From: Halieaceae bacterium
GTDB taxonomy: Bacteria; Pseudomonadota; Gammaproteobacteria; Pseudomonadales; Halieaceae
Direction: 5' to 3'
Assembly: GCA_902518075.1 (NCBI GenBank)
Contig: CABYEX010000012.1
Span: 1-40,994 of the forward strand
DNA length: 40,994 nt
The position numbers were made by a program, and so were the translations under genes. Under the pieces are notes generated by a model. That model ran no database searches and was not told the DNA's origin. It saw only the letters and a program-made list of their open reading frames with translations. This document shows, one piece after another, positions 8,262 through 18,014 of this stretch (positions are counted from its first letter, which is position 1; every line of letters begins with the position of its first letter).

Positions 8262-9785
8262 ATGTGTGGACTGGTAGGGTTGGTCGCAGAACGAGATGTC
8301 GCCGCTGACATCTACGACGCACTAACTATGCTTCAGCACCGGGGTCAAGACGCCGCTGGGATCATGACCTGTTCAGCGGGCAAACTCATGCAGCGCAAGG
8401 GTGAAGGGCTGGTGCGCGATGTTTTTCGTGCCAGTCACATGTCCCAACTACTGGGTCGTTTTGGTATCGGACACGTTCGCTATCCCACACAGGGTAGCTC
8501 CGGCACTGCGCTGGCCCAGCCGTTCTACGTGAACTCGCCTTACGGCATAGCGCTGGCGCATAACGGCAATCTCACTAATTCAGCCCTTTTGTCTGACGAG
8601 CTGTTCCAGTCCGATCTTCGCCACCTCAACACGGATTCGGATTCCGAAGTGTTGCTCAATGTATTTGCCCACGAACTTCATCGTCTGGGCAAGCTCCAGC
8701 CGACCGCCAGCGACATTTTTGATGCCATCAAAGTGGTCCACAAGCGCTGCGAGGGAGGTTATGCCGCAGTGGCGCTGATTTCCGGCTTTGGCTTGGTGGC
8801 CTTCCGTGACCCCCATGGTATAAGGCCCCTGGTGGTCGGGCAGCGTGAGGGTAAGGGAGGGGGTACCGAGTACATGGTCGCCTCGGAGAGCGTGGCGCTA
8901 GATGTATTAGGTTTTGAGCTGCTGGGTGATGTGCTGCCAGGGGAAGCCATTTGTGTCACGCAGACGGGTGAGCTTCATCGTGAGCAATGTGCCGATTCAC
9001 CAAAGCTGACGCCCTGCATTTTCGAGCACGTCTACTTCGCGCGGCCGGATTCTCTCATAGATAGCATCTCGGTCTACAAGACGCGCATGCGTCAGGGCGC
9101 GGCGCTGGCGAAAAAAATTCTACGGGAGCGACCCGAGAACGACATCGATGTTGTCATCCCCATTCCCGATACCAGTCGAGTCGCCGGGCAGTCGTTGGCC
9201 TACGAATTAGGCGTCAAATTCCGCGAGGGCTTTATGAAAAACCGCTACATCGGGCGCACCTTCATCATGCCGGGGCAGAGTGAGCGGAAAAAGTCCGTCA
9301 GACAGAAGCTGAACCCTGTGCCGCTGGAGTTTCAGGATAAAACTGTCTTGCTCGTCGATGACTCCATTGTGAGGGGCACGACCTGCGGCCAGATTATTCA
9401 AATGGCGCGCGAAGCGGGGGCGAGGCAGGTTTACTTCGCGTCTGCGGCGCCACCGGTGCGATTCCCTAACGTCTATGGCATCGATATGCCCGCCGCTAAC
9501 GAACTAATTGCTCATGGTAGAAGCGTTGAGGAAGTGCGCGAGGAAATCGGTGCCGATTGGCTGGTCTATCAGGATCTTGAAGATCTCATCAAATGCTCGA
9601 GGGAGGGTAACCCCGAAGTTGACGGTTTCGAGTCGTCCGTATTTGACGGTGAGTACCTCGCGGGGAACATCGATGATCAGTACTTGCAGTCGATTGAGGC
9701 TGCGCGCGCCGACGGCGCCAAAGGGCGGGGTCCTTTCCTTGGGACCAGTGATGGGGCGGTTGTCGGCCTGCACAACGACAACTGA
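8262..9785 (+). CDS. purF: amidophosphoribosyltransferase PurF
   Basis: PurF makes phosphoribosylamine from PRPP and glutamine, the first committed step of purine synthesis. The 507-residue protein begins MCGLVGLV; Cys2 becomes the N-terminal glutaminase nucleophile after Met removal. The class II amidotransferase domain (about 2-240) includes [12 protein letters not shown] and LAHNGNLTN. The phosphoribosyltransferase domain carries the PRPP motif [13 protein letters not shown] (about 364-376). The gap after cvpA is 15 nt. The gene normally next in this operon, metZ, is present only as a ruin starting at its stop codon. Confidence 0.97.
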   Translation: MCGLVGLVAERDVAADIYDALTMLQHRGQDAAGIMTCSAGKLMQRKGEGLVRDVFRASHMSQLLGRFGIGHVRYPTQGSSGTALAQPFYVNSPYGIALAHNGNLTNSALLSDELFQSDLRHLNTDSDSEVLLNVFAHELHRLGKLQPTASDIFDAIKVVHKRCEGGYAAVALISGFGLVAFRDPHGIRPLVVGQREGKGGGTEYMVASESVALDVLGFELLGDVLPGEAICVTQTGELHREQCADSPKLTPCIFEHVYFARPDSLIDSISVYKTRMRQGAALAKKILRERPENDIDVVIPIPDTSRVAGQSLAYELGVKFREGFMKNRYIGRTFIMPGQSERKKSVRQKLNPVPLEFQDKTVLLVDDSIVRGTTCGQIIQMAREAGARQVYFASAAPPVRFPNVYGIDMPAANELIAHGRSVEEVREEIGADWLVYQDLEDLIKCSREGNPEVDGFESSVFDGEYLAGNIDDQYLQSIEAARADGAKGRGPFLGTSDGAVVGLHNDN

Positions 9786-10988
9786 ATCACGACGACAGAG
9801 ACTGGTAAGTGGCTTGACGATGCAGGGCCTCGCACCCGTGCTATTCGATCCGGTATCAGGCGGACCCCAGAAGGTGAGGATGCTGAGCCGATCTTTACCT
9901 CTTCCAGTTTCCTCTTTGATTCCTCCGAGGATGCTGCCGCGACTTTTTCTGGCGAAGTCGACGGTAACGTCTATTCCCGCTTCACCAATCTGACCGTCAG
10001 AGCTTTTGAGGAGCGACTGGGGGCACTAGAGCAGGGTTAGTCGGCTGTAGCCACGGCATCGGGAATGTTGGCTATCTTGGCGCTGTGCCTGACCTACCTC
10101 AAGGCTGCAGATCATGTGCTGTGCTCACGCGATGTCTTTGGCGCCACGGTGGGACTGTCTCAGAATACGCTGCAGAAATTTAGTGTTGAAGTGAGCTTTA
10201 TACCTTTTATTGATGCCGATAAGTGGCGCGAGGCGGCCAAACCTAATACCAGAATGCTCTTCATCGAGAACCGTCCAATTCCCATAATGCCTTGGCAGAT
10301 ACTGCTGCGTTGGCCCAGATCGGTCATGACATCGGCGCCATACTGGCCGTCGACAACTGCTTCTGCGCGCCTTAGCTGCAAACGTCCTTGCTGCTGGGTG
10401 CTGATATCGTGACCCACTATGCGACCAAATATCTGGATGGGCAGGGCAGGGTGTTGGTTGGCGCTCTGGTGCGGTCAGAGGAATTGATTGCACCGGTCGT
10501 GGCGTTTGACCGCTCCTGTGCGCCGACAATGAGCGCGTTTAATGCCTGGGTGATAGAAGGGGCTGGAAACACTGGACCTGAGAATGCGTGCGCAGTCAGA
10601 GAACGCGCAGCGGCCGGCTGAATGGTTGGCTAAGCAGTCCTCGGTGGAAGCCACGCACTAATGTGAGTTGCCAGATCATCCCGGTCATACGTTAGCGATG
10701 CGTAAGCAGCAAGGTTTCGGCGGGGTGGTAGCGTTTGAGGTGACTGGTGGCCGCGAGGTAGCTTGGCAGTTCATCAATGGGTCCGAGCCGATGTCGCTCA
10801 CTGCGAATCTGGGCGACGCCAAGACCACCATCGTGCATCCCGCGTCGACGACCCATGGGCGTCTGACAGCCGGGCAATGTGAAGCAGCGGGCATATCTGA
10901 GGGTTTGGTGCGGATTGCTGTCGGGCTTGAGGATCTCGAGGACCTGCAGTCAGACTGTTTGCGCGGCCTTGCTGCGCTTGGTCGCTGA
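9786..10988 (+). pseudogene. metZ: degraded O-succinylhomoserine sulfhydrylase (metZ) pseudogene
   Basis: Reading all three frames recovers nearly the full MetZ sequence: RRTPEGEDAEPIFTSSSFLF, then SAVATASGMLAILALC, LAVDNCFCAP, the PLP-lysine region HYATKYLDGQGR, and a C-terminus with NLGDAKTTIVHPASTTHGRL and GLVRIAVGLEDLEDL. The lesions I can see are these. There is no ATG, GTG or TTG in frame before the conserved region; ATC 9786-9788 stands where a start would abut purF. TAG lies at 10038-10040 and a one-base loss near 10269. TAG also lies at 10373-10375. One extra G sits in the G4 run at 10559-10562, and TAA at 10659-10661. MetZ makes homocysteine from O-succinylhomoserine and sulfide. 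The number and kinds of lesions mean it cannot make a working enzyme, although the coding pattern between them is well kept, so decay is recent. Confidence 0.9.
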
Positions 10989-11069
10989 GTCGCTTCGGGC
11001 ATCCTGCCGAGGCCGTTTTGTCCGGCAGTCACACTAGCCTTGCACGCCTGGCCAGACTGCCGGAGGTGA

Positions 11070-13682
11070 TCAGGCGACCTCATCAATAATGGTTGCCGCA
11101 ATGCGCTCGCCGTCCTCGGCCAGCTTCTGAAAGGCCACAACCTGATCGAAGTTTATGTAGCGGTAGATCTTTTCTGCCATGGAGTCAATCTTGCCGGCGT
11201 ACTCCGAATACTCCGCAGGGGTCGGCAATTTTCCAAGTAGCGCACCGACCGCTGCGAGTTCAGCGGAGGTGAGGTACACATTGGCTCCTTCGCCAAGGCG
11301 ATTAGGGAAGTTGCGGGTAGACGTCGACAACACTGTCGATTTCGGTGCGACTCTGGCCTGATTGCCCATGCACAGCGAACAACCCGGCATCTCGGTCCGC
11401 GCGCCTGCTCGCCCGAAGATCGCGTAATAGCCTTCCTCCATGAGTTGGTGCTCATCCATGCGTGTGGGCGGGCAAATCCACATCCGCGTGCTGACTGGTG
11501 CGCCATGCTCCTCCAGCAGCTCGCCGGCCGCCCGGAAGTGGCCAATATTGGTCATGCAGCTGCCGATAAACACCTCGTCGACCTGATCCCCCTGTACTTC
11601 TGAGAGCAGACGTGCGTCATCGGGATCGTTGGGGGCGCAGACGATTGGCTGATCGATTTCCGTAAGATCGATTTCAATGACCGCTGCGTACTCCGCGTCT
11701 GCATCAGCCTGCAGTAGTTCGGGGTTTGCAAGCCAGGCCTCCATATTTCTGGCGCGTCGTTCGAGAGTGCGTGCGTCGCCGTAGCCCTCGGCGATCATTG
11801 AGCGCAGCAGCACAATATTGGAGCGTAGGTACTCAGCAATGGTGTCTTCTCCAAGCTTGATGGTGCAACCTGCGGCAGATCGCTCCGCTGACGCATCGGA
11901 CAGCTCAAACGCCTGTTCAACGGTCAGCGCCTCTAAACCCTCGATCTCAAGAATCCGTCCTGAGAATATGTTTTTCTTGCCTTTTTTCTCGACAGTCAGC
12001 AGCCCCTGCTGGATCGCATAGTAGGGAATGGCGTGGACCAGATCCCTAAGGGTCACGCCCAGCTGCATCTCACCCTTGAAGCGCACCAGCACAGATTCGG
12101 GCATATCCAGTGGCATTACTCCGGTTGCGGCGGCAAATGCCACCAAACCGGAGCCCGCGGGAAATGAAATACCCATTGGGAAGCGGGTATGGGAATCACC
12201 CCCTGTGCCAACGGTGTCGGGTAGCAGCATCCGGTTGAGCCAGCTATGAATGATGCCATCTCCAGGGCGAAGCGAGACGCCACCGCGAGTCATAATGAAA
12301 TCAGGCAGTGTGTGCTGCGTGTCGATATCGACGGGCTTTGGATAGGCCGCAGTATGGCAAAAGGATTGCATGGTCAGGTCGGCCGAAAAGCCCAGGCATG
12401 CCAGATCCTGCAGTTCATCGCGTGTCATGGGCCCTGTAGTGTCCTGGGAGCCGACTGTCGTCATGCGCGGCTCGCAGTAGGTGCCGGGCCGAATCCCCTC
12501 AACGCCGCAGGCGCGCCCCACCATTTTTTGCGCCAGCGTAAAGCCTTTTTCGGAGTGCTCGGGTTGCTCGGGGATTCGGAATAGATCGGTCTCGCCTAGG
12601 CCAAGCGCTTCTCGCGCCTTGCCAGTGAGACCGCGTCCGATGATGAGATTGATGCGCCCGCCTGCACGAACCTCATCCAGCAATACATTGGAGCGCAGGG
12701 CGAATTCTGAGAGTAAGTCGCCGCTCTCCGACAGGATCTTGCCATCGTAGGGCCGGATCTCGATGACATCACCCATGCCCAGCGCGTCTACCGGAGCCTC
12801 GAATACCAGCGCGCCGGCGTCCTCCATCGTATTGTAGAATATGGGCGCGACCTTGCCACCAATACAGACTCCTCCGGCCCTTTTATTCGGGATGCCGGGC
12901 GTATCTTCACCGAAGTACCACAACACAGAGTTGGTGGCAGATTTCCGCGATGATCCGGTCCCCACCACGTCGCCGACGAACACTACCGGCAGCCCCGATT
13001 CTTTGATCACCTCAATTTGCTTGAGTGGGCCCGTGACGCCCGGCTCATCGGGTTCAATGCCGTCCCGTGCCATCTTGAACATGGCCAACGCGTGTAGCGG
13101 GATATCAGGGCGCGACCAGGCATCGGGGGCGGGTGAGAGGTCATCCGTATTGGTCTCTCCGGTGACTTTGAACACCACCATTTTGATCGATTCAGGGACT
13201 TCAGGGCGGTCGGTGAACCACTCTCCGGCCGCCCAACTGTCCAGCACGGCCTGGGCGTTGCCGGACCCGCCTTTTGCCAGCTCCACCACGTCATAGAAGG
13301 CGTCAAACACTAGCAGTGTCTGTTTCAGCTCTCTTGCTACATGGGCGCCGAGCGCCTCGTCATCGAGTAATCCGACCAGCGTGGCAATGTTGTAGCCGCC
13401 ATGCATGTCACCGAGTAGTTGAATCGCTTGTTCGCGGTTAATCAGATCGCAGTGGGCCTCTCCCTTTGCCAGCGCAGACAGGAAGCCGGCTTTGACATAC
13501 GCGGCCTCATCAACCCCGGGGGGGACACGCTCAGTCAGCAGCTCAACGAGAAAGGCCTCCTCACCCGCCGGTGGGCTCTTTAGCAGTTCCACCAAGTCGG
13601 CAACCTGCTCAGGTGACAGCGGGGCAGGGGGAATGTTCTGGGCGGTGCGGTCAGCGACGTGTTGGCGATAGGTTTCCAGCAT
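11070..13682 (-). CDS. acnB: bifunctional aconitate hydratase 2/2-methylisocitrate dehydratase AcnB
   Basis: AcnB interconverts citrate and isocitrate in the TCA cycle and can also hydrate 2-methyl-cis-aconitate. The 870-residue product begins [16 protein letters not shown], with the N-terminal HEAT-like domain specific to AcnB rather than AcnA. The 4Fe-4S ligands are the cysteine in [18 protein letters not shown] and the pair in [13 protein letters not shown]. Other landmarks are [19 protein letters not shown] and [19 protein letters not shown] 13682 follows a good ribosome site, AAGGAAG on the minus strand (13690-13696 region). It lies convergent to the metZ ruin and divergent from the DUF1289 gene. 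Length is normal. Confidence 0.97.
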   Translation of the reverse strand: MLETYRQHVADRTAQNIPPAPLSPEQVADLVELLKSPPAGEEAFLVELLTERVPPGVDEAAYVKAGFLSALAKGEAHCDLINREQAIQLLGDMHGGYNIATLVGLLDDEALGAHVARELKQTLLVFDAFYDVVELAKGGSGNAQAVLDSWAAGEWFTDRPEVPESIKMVVFKVTGETNTDDLSPAPDAWSRPDIPLHALAMFKMARDGIEPDEPGVTGPLKQIEVIKESGLPVVFVGDVVGTGSSRKSATNSVLWYFGEDTPGIPNKRAGGVCIGGKVAPIFYNTMEDAGALVFEAPVDALGMGDVIEIRPYDGKILSESGDLLSEFALRSNVLLDEVRAGGRINLIIGRGLTGKAREALGLGETDLFRIPEQPEHSEKGFTLAQKMVGRACGVEGIRPGTYCEPRMTTVGSQDTTGPMTRDELQDLACLGFSADLTMQSFCHTAAYPKPVDIDTQHTLPDFIMTRGGVSLRPGDGIIHSWLNRMLLPDTVGTGGDSHTRFPMGISFPAGSGLVAFAAATGVMPLDMPESVLVRFKGEMQLGVTLRDLVHAIPYYAIQQGLLTVEKKGKKNIFSGRILEIEGLEALTVEQAFELSDASAERSAAGCTIKLGEDTIAEYLRSNIVLLRSMIAEGYGDARTLERRARNMEAWLANPELLQADADAEYAAVIEIDLTEIDQPIVCAPNDPDDARLLSEVQGDQVDEVFIGSCMTNIGHFRAAGELLEEHGAPVSTRMWICPPTRMDEHQLMEEGYYAIFGRAGARTEMPGCSLCMGNQARVAPKSTVLSTSTRNFPNRLGEGANVYLTSAELAAVGALLGKLPTPAEYSEYAGKIDSMAEKIYRYINFDQVVAFQKLAEDGERIAATIIDEVA

Positions 13683-13721
13683 TTATAGCTTCCTTTTACG
13701 TGCAGGGCGTTCGACGGCGAG

Positions 13722-13754
13722 ATTATAGCTTGGCGACTGTTGCCAACGTTAACG
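13722..13754 (-). promoter_or_regulatory. acnB promoter with overlapping inverted repeat
   Basis: On the minus strand there is a perfect TATAAT (13722-13727), about 40 nt before the acnB ATG. A clear TTGACA is missing at 17 bp; the nearest -35-like box is TTAACG at about 19 bp. The spacer contains the perfect inverted repeat TTGGC-N7-GCCAA (13730-13746), and next to it lies the palindrome CGTTAACG. The placement suggests an operator or activator site, but no factor can be named from sequence. Confidence 0.45.
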
Positions 13755-13797
13755 ACGGTTTGAATAGCCCGCATTCATTTAGCCGATAGCTGAGACG

Positions 13798-13824
13798 TTG
13801 CCGCGATACAGAAACTGCTACACT
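13798..13824 (+). promoter_or_regulatory. candidate promoter for the DUF1289-miaE pair
   Basis: TTGCCG (13798-13803) and TACACT (13819-13824) are 15 bp apart, shorter than ideal. They lie about 20 nt before the GTG start at 13845, which has an excellent CGGAGGAA ribosome site (13835-13842). It is divergent from the acnB promoter in the same 162-bp gap. Confidence 0.3.
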
Positions 13825-13844
13825 GCGCCCGCCTCGGAGGAACC

Positions 13845-14333
13845 GTGTCTGACCTCAATCCCATTCGAACCCCCTGCATCGGCGTCTGCTCCACTGGTAT
13901 CGGTGATGCGGTTTGTCGCGGCTGCAAGCGCTTCGCGCACGAGGTGATTGACTGGAATGGCTATTCGCAGGCACAAAAACAGGCGATTGATGCACGCCTG
14001 GATCGCTTTTTGGCCCTGTGTGTGGCCAATAAACTGCGGATCGTCGACCAGAAGCTACTGGATTGGCAGCTCTCGGTGCAAAAAATTCGCCATCAGCCGC
14101 ATCATGATCCCTACTGTCATCTCTTTGCGCTGTTGAAGGCAGGGGCGACTCAGATTTCGCAGCCCGAGCAGTATGGTTTTGAGGTGCTGCCCAGTTGCAG
14201 GGATATGACCCTGGTCGCGCTGCGCGATCAGATCGATGAGGAATTCTGGATCCTGTCCTCCGCGCACTATGATCGCTATATTGCCACCGGCGACTTGTTC
14301 GCGGACGAGCCGGCTCAAGAAGCGCTCCGATGA
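13845..14333 (+). CDS. DUF1289 domain protein
   Basis: The 162-residue protein opens with the DUF1289 signature: TPCIGVCSTGIGDAVCRGC followed by KRFAHEVIDWNGYS (about residues 9-40). Four cysteines are spaced as a likely metal or iron-sulfur site. The remaining 110 residues form a second, soluble domain with DPYCHLFALLKAGA and EEFWILSSAHYDRY, which I do not recognise by function. GTG 13845 is set by a strong ribosome site. Its stop overlaps the miaE ATG by 4 nt, so the two are coupled. Location beside miaE is shared with other gammaproteobacteria; a role linked to tRNA modification is only inference. Confidence 0.8.
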   Translation: MSDLNPIRTPCIGVCSTGIGDAVCRGCKRFAHEVIDWNGYSQAQKQAIDARLDRFLALCVANKLRIVDQKLLDWQLSVQKIRHQPHHDPYCHLFALLKAGATQISQPEQYGFEVLPSCRDMTLVALRDQIDEEFWILSSAHYDRYIATGDLFADEPAQEALR

Positions 14334-14962
14334 GTTCGGTTGAGGCCCTTGTGGCTGGTATTCAGGCGTTTTTGCCCTGCGCCACGCCCGACGCCTGGGT
14401 GACGGCGGCATTGCAGCGCGATCAGGAGCCGACGCTACTCATTGACCATGCCAACTGTGAGAAAAAAGCGGCGGCGACAGCGCTTGCGCTTATGCATCGC
14501 TACACCGATAACTCGGTGCTGCTGAACAAAATGTCCAGGCTTGCCCGGGAGGAGCTCCGCCACTTCGAGCAGGTGATCAAGATCATGGCGGCGCGCGATA
14601 TTACCTACGAGCCGCTCAGTGCCTCTCGCTACGCTCAAGAGCTTCATAAGGGGGGGCGACGACAAGAGCCCGGAAGACTCATTGATACGCTCATCGTGGG
14701 GGCGCTGATTGAAGCTCGCTCCTGTGAGCGTTTTGCCAGGCTGGCTCCCGAACTCGATAAAGAGCTGGGAGACTTTTATTTTTCACTGCTGAAAAGTGAG
14801 GCTCGGCACTACAGCGACTATGTACGCTTGGCAGAATCCTTGGCAGGCGAGGGGAATTTGGCTGACCGGCTAGAGTACTTCCGCGGTCTGGAAGCGGGGC
14901 TGGTACAAAGCGAAGACACTGAGTTTCGGTTTCATAGCGGCCCAGTCACGCTACAGCATTAA
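14330..14962 (+). CDS. miaE: tRNA-(ms2io6A37) hydroxylase MiaE
   Basis: MiaE is a diiron oxygenase that hydroxylates the isopentenyl group of ms2i6A37 in tRNAs reading UNN codons. The 210-residue ferritin-like four-helix protein has the expected ligand pattern. It shows Glu in ANCEKKAAATAL, Glu-x2-His in REELRHFEQV, a pair of glutamates in IEARSCERF, and Glu-x2-His in SEARHYSDYVR. The start overlaps the DUF1289 stop (ATGA). Its TAA overlaps the TAA of convergent lpxH in a TTAA palindrome (14959-14962). Complete and normal in length. It requires upstream MiaA and MiaB products, which are outside this window. Confidence 0.92.
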   Translation: MSSVEALVAGIQAFLPCATPDAWVTAALQRDQEPTLLIDHANCEKKAAATALALMHRYTDNSVLLNKMSRLAREELRHFEQVIKIMAARDITYEPLSASRYAQELHKGGRRQEPGRLIDTLIVGALIEARSCERFARLAPELDKELGDFYFSLLKSEARHYSDYVRLAESLAGEGNLADRLEYFRGLEAGLVQSEDTEFRFHSGPVTLQH

Positions 14963-15672
14963 CCGATAGAAAAGCGCTCCAGGCTGAGTTCACTATCTCG
15001 CTCGCGGAGCAACCAACCTGCCTGAGCGGTCCAATCCCCCAGAACAATACGTTCCCCGGTGTCGCACTGATGTCGGTCCGGTCGGTGAGTGTGACCGTGC
15101 ACCATCACGGATACGTTGGCGTCGCGCATGGCAGCGCTCACGGCATCCTGATTTACATCCATGATGTCCTCGGGTTTGTTGCTCGCCACATCAATGCTCA
15201 TTGATCTCAATTGGCGGGCCAGCTCCCGACGCTCATCAAGTGATTTCGTCATCATTTCAGCCTGCCAGTCGGGTGAGTGAACAAGCTCCCTAAACTGTTG
15301 GTAGTCCTCATCGTCCGTGCACAGGGTGTCGCCGTGGAGCACCAGCGTGGGCTGCCCTGAGACGTCCAAGATGGTTTGATCTGGCAGCAGGGTGCCGCCG
15401 ATATCGCTGGCGAACTGCTCACCCAGCATGAAGTCGCGGTTACCGCGCGTGAAGAGGATCTCGATGCCTGACTCCGCGAGTGCGCGGAGCGTTAATCTGA
15501 CGCGGTCAGCCAAGGGTGAGTCGTCGTCGTCGCCAACCCATGCCTCAAAAACATCGCCCAGCATGACGAGGGAGTCGAAGGGGGTTTCCTGTTTCAACAG
15601 CCCAGTAAAAGCCGCCTCGATTTCGGGGGTGTCGTCGCTAAGGTGTAAATCGCTGACAAAGAGTCGGTGCAC
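14959..15672 (-). CDS. lpxH: UDP-2,3-diacylglucosamine diphosphatase LpxH
   Basis: LpxH removes UMP from UDP-2,3-diacylglucosamine in lipid A synthesis, acting at the inner membrane surface. The 237-residue metallophosphoesterase has the dimetal motifs in order: FVSDLHLS, MLGDVFEAWVGDD, TRGNRDFMLG, LHGDTLCTDDEDY and MVHGHTHRPDRH. GTG 15672 puts HRLFVSDLHLS at the N-terminus as in the family. A longer upstream frame would run through ppiB and adds an unrelated Ser/Pro-rich stretch, so it was rejected. It begins 10 nt after the ppiB stop, and lpxH-ppiB pairing is typical of pseudomonads. Presence implies a Gram-negative outer membrane. Confidence 0.94.
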   Translation of the reverse strand: MHRLFVSDLHLSDDTPEIEAAFTGLLKQETPFDSLVMLGDVFEAWVGDDDDSPLADRVRLTLRALAESGIEILFTRGNRDFMLGEQFASDIGGTLLPDQTILDVSGQPTLVLHGDTLCTDDEDYQQFRELVHSPDWQAEMMTKSLDERRELARQLRSMSIDVASNKPEDIMDVNQDAVSAAMRDANVSVMVHGHTHRPDRHQCDTGERIVLGDWTAQAGWLLRERDSELSLERFSIG

Positions 15673-15682
15673 CGAGAGAGCC

Positions 15683-16192
15683 TTAGTCGCCGATGATGGT
15701 GACGCTCTCGATGATGATGGGCTCGACGGGGACATCCTGATGCCCGGCCTGGCTACCGGTTTGTACGCATCGGATTTTATCGAGCACACCCTCGCCCTCG
15801 GTCACTTTTCCGAACACGGCATACCCCCAACCCTGCATGTTTTCACCGGTATGGTTCAGAAAATCGTTGTCTTGAACGTTGATGAAAAACTGCGCAGTGG
15901 CGGAATGGGGGTCCTGCGTACGTGCCATGGCGATCGTACCGTGGGCGTTCTTGAGACCATTGTTGGCCTCATTTTCAATCGGAGCCTGCGTTGCTTTCTG
16001 CTCCATGTCAGCCGTGAAACCACCACCCTGCACCATGAAGTTGTTGATGACCCGATGAAAAATCGTACCGTCGTAGAAGCCGCTCGAGACGTAGGACAGG
16101 AAGTTTTCCACTGTTTTGGGGGCATTGTCTGCGTCGAGCTCCAGGGTCATGGGTCCGACAGTGGTGGTCATCAGGATATTCGCAGCTGGCAT
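15683..16192 (-). CDS. ppiB: cytoplasmic peptidyl-prolyl cis-trans isomerase B (cyclophilin)
   Basis: The 169-residue cyclophilin catalyses proline isomerisation during protein folding. It has [20 protein letters not shown], the active-site [15 protein letters not shown] (about residues 54-68), and [19 protein letters not shown]. No signal peptide is evident, which fits the cytoplasmic PpiB rather than periplasmic PpiA. ATG 16192 has GAGG five bases upstream on the minus strand; a second Met at residue 8 is an alternative. It forms a short operon with lpxH and is divergent from glnS. Confidence 0.94.
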   Translation of the reverse strand: MPAANILMTTTVGPMTLELDADNAPKTVENFLSYVSSGFYDGTIFHRVINNFMVQGGGFTADMEQKATQAPIENEANNGLKNAHGTIAMARTQDPHSATAQFFINVQDNDFLNHTGENMQGWGYAVFGKVTEGEGVLDKIRCVQTGSQAGHQDVPVEPIIIESVTIIGD

Positions 16193-16310
16193 GGGTACCT
16201 CAGGGGTCTACGTCGGGTGGCGGCATCGTACCTGAGATGGGGAGTGGTTGCGATGCCGAATTTTTGCGGTAAGTGGGAATGCTCCTATGCCAAGCCCTCC
16301 GCCCAGTTGA

Positions 16311-16316
16311 TATAGT
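16311..16316 (+). promoter_or_regulatory. possible -10 element for glnS
   Basis: TATAGT lies 40 nt before the glnS ATG in the 163-bp ppiB/glnS gap. The hexamer 17 bp upstream (TGCCAA, 16288-16293) is a poor -35. Transcription must start in this gap for glnS, so the site is plausible but weakly supported. Confidence 0.3.
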
Positions 16317-16355
16317 ACGCGGCTCATTTTCGGGGCTCATGGCCCAGGGTACGGG

Positions 16356-18014
16356 ATGTCCACGGAGCCTCGCAGTAACTTCTTGCGCACACAGATTCAG
16401 GCTGATCTGGAGGCGGCGCGTGTCCACGGTTTGGTCACGCGGTTCCCACCGGAGCCCAATGGTTTTCTTCACATTGGCCACGCGAAATCGATCACGGTGA
16501 ATTTTGGCCTCGCGGAGCAGTTTGGCGGGCAGTGCCATCTTCGTTTCGACGACACCAACCCCGAGAAAGAAAGCCAGGAGTTTATCGACTCGATTCAGGA
16601 GGATGTCCGCTGGCTGGGCTATCAGTGGGCGGGAGAAGTGCGCTACGCCTCAAGCTATTTCGAACAGCTTTACCAGTGGGCTTTGTATCTCGTTGATGAG
16701 GGGCTTGCATACGTGTGCGATTTGTCAGCTGAGGATGCCCGCGAGTATCGGGGTACCTTGACGGAGCCGGGGCGTGATAGCCCTTTCCGTGACCGGAGTG
16801 TAGATGAGAACCGCGATCTATTTGAGCGCATGCGCCGAGGTGAATTCGCCGACGGTGAGCGGGTGTTGCGCGCAAAGATCGACATGGCTTCCAGCAATAT
16901 GAATCTGCGTGACCCTATCTTGTATCGCATCCGACACGCGACTCATCATCAGACGGGGTCAGAGTGGCCAATCTACCCCACATACGACTTTGCCCACGGG
17001 CAGGAAGACGCGATCGAGGGAATTACCCACTCTATTTGCACGCTGGAATTTGAGGACCACCGCCCGCTATACGATTGGTTTATAGCGAATTTGCCTGTGC
17101 CCCATCAGCCGCGACAAATTGAGTTCGCGCGGTTGAATACGAGTTACACCATCACCAGCAAGCGTAAGCTCAAGCAGTTGGTTGACGAGCAGGTCGTCGC
17201 CGGATGGGACGACCCCCGCATGCCGACCATCGCAGGGTTGCGCCGCAGAGGGTATCCCGCCGCCGCGATCCGGCATTTCTGTGAGGAGGTAGGCACCTCC
17301 CGCTCTGATGGCACAGTCGATGTGGCGATGCTCGAGAGTGCCGTCAGGGATCATCTTAACCAGCACGCGCCCCGGGCGATGTGTGTCATGCGGCCACTTC
17401 GGTTGACCCTGACCAACCTCGCTGAGCCGCTTGTGCTGATGGTGCCTAATCACCCGGCTGATCCAGCATTTGGCAGCAGGGAATTGGTGATGGGCAGTGA
17501 ACTCTTCATCGATCAAGCCGACTTCCGCGAAGAGGCAAACAAGCAGTTCAAGCGCTTGGTATTGGGTAAGCGGGTCAGGCTGCGTGGCGGACTGGTGATT
17601 GAAGGGGAGCGCTGCCAGAAAGATGCGGACGGCAATGTCATCCATGTACTGGCCCAGTGTGTGACCTCTGTTCCCGGCAGCGATCCCGAGGACGGCATAA
17701 AGCCCAAAGGCGTGATCCAGTGGGTCTCCGCTGAGCATGGGTTGCCCGCAACGATCAGGCGTTACGACCGCCTATTTGCGGTGCCCGAACCAAGTCGCGA
17801 AGACGACACACTGGCTGCACTCAATCCCCAGAGTCTCGAGGTGTTTACCGGGGCGATGGTGGAGCCCGGGTTGCGCGAGGCTGAGCCCGAGCAGGTGTTT
17901 CAGTTTGAGCGCGAGGGATACTTCGTGGCAGATCGTTACGATCACACCCCAGAAAATCCTGTTTTTAATCTGACTATTGGCCTCCGCGACACGTGGTCGG
18001 CATCCAATGCCTGA
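16356..18014 (+). CDS. glnS: glutaminyl-tRNA synthetase GlnS
   Basis: GlnS charges tRNA-Gln with glutamine. The 552-residue class I synthetase has the HIGH motif in [17 protein letters not shown] (about residues 29-45), [13 protein letters not shown], the [19 protein letters not shown] substrate region, and the KMSKS-like [15 protein letters not shown]. The glutamine-family C-terminal beta-barrel follows ([20 protein letters not shown] and onward). ATG 16356 is 4 nt past a GGG run and gives the usual N-terminus RSNFLRTQI. Its stop overlaps the cysS start. The presence of GlnS suggests direct glutaminylation rather than reliance only on GatCAB. Confidence 0.96.
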   Translation: MSTEPRSNFLRTQIQADLEAARVHGLVTRFPPEPNGFLHIGHAKSITVNFGLAEQFGGQCHLRFDDTNPEKESQEFIDSIQEDVRWLGYQWAGEVRYASSYFEQLYQWALYLVDEGLAYVCDLSAEDAREYRGTLTEPGRDSPFRDRSVDENRDLFERMRRGEFADGERVLRAKIDMASSNMNLRDPILYRIRHATHHQTGSEWPIYPTYDFAHGQEDAIEGITHSICTLEFEDHRPLYDWFIANLPVPHQPRQIEFARLNTSYTITSKRKLKQLVDEQVVAGWDDPRMPTIAGLRRRGYPAAAIRHFCEEVGTSRSDGTVDVAMLESAVRDHLNQHAPRAMCVMRPLRLTLTNLAEPLVLMVPNHPADPAFGSRELVMGSELFIDQADFREEANKQFKRLVLGKRVRLRGGLVIEGERCQKDADGNVIHVLAQCVTSVPGSDPEDGIKPKGVIQWVSAEHGLPATIRRYDRLFAVPEPSREDDTLAALNPQSLEVFTGAMVEPGLREAEPEQVFQFEREGYFVADRYDHTPENPVFNLTIGLRDTWSASNA

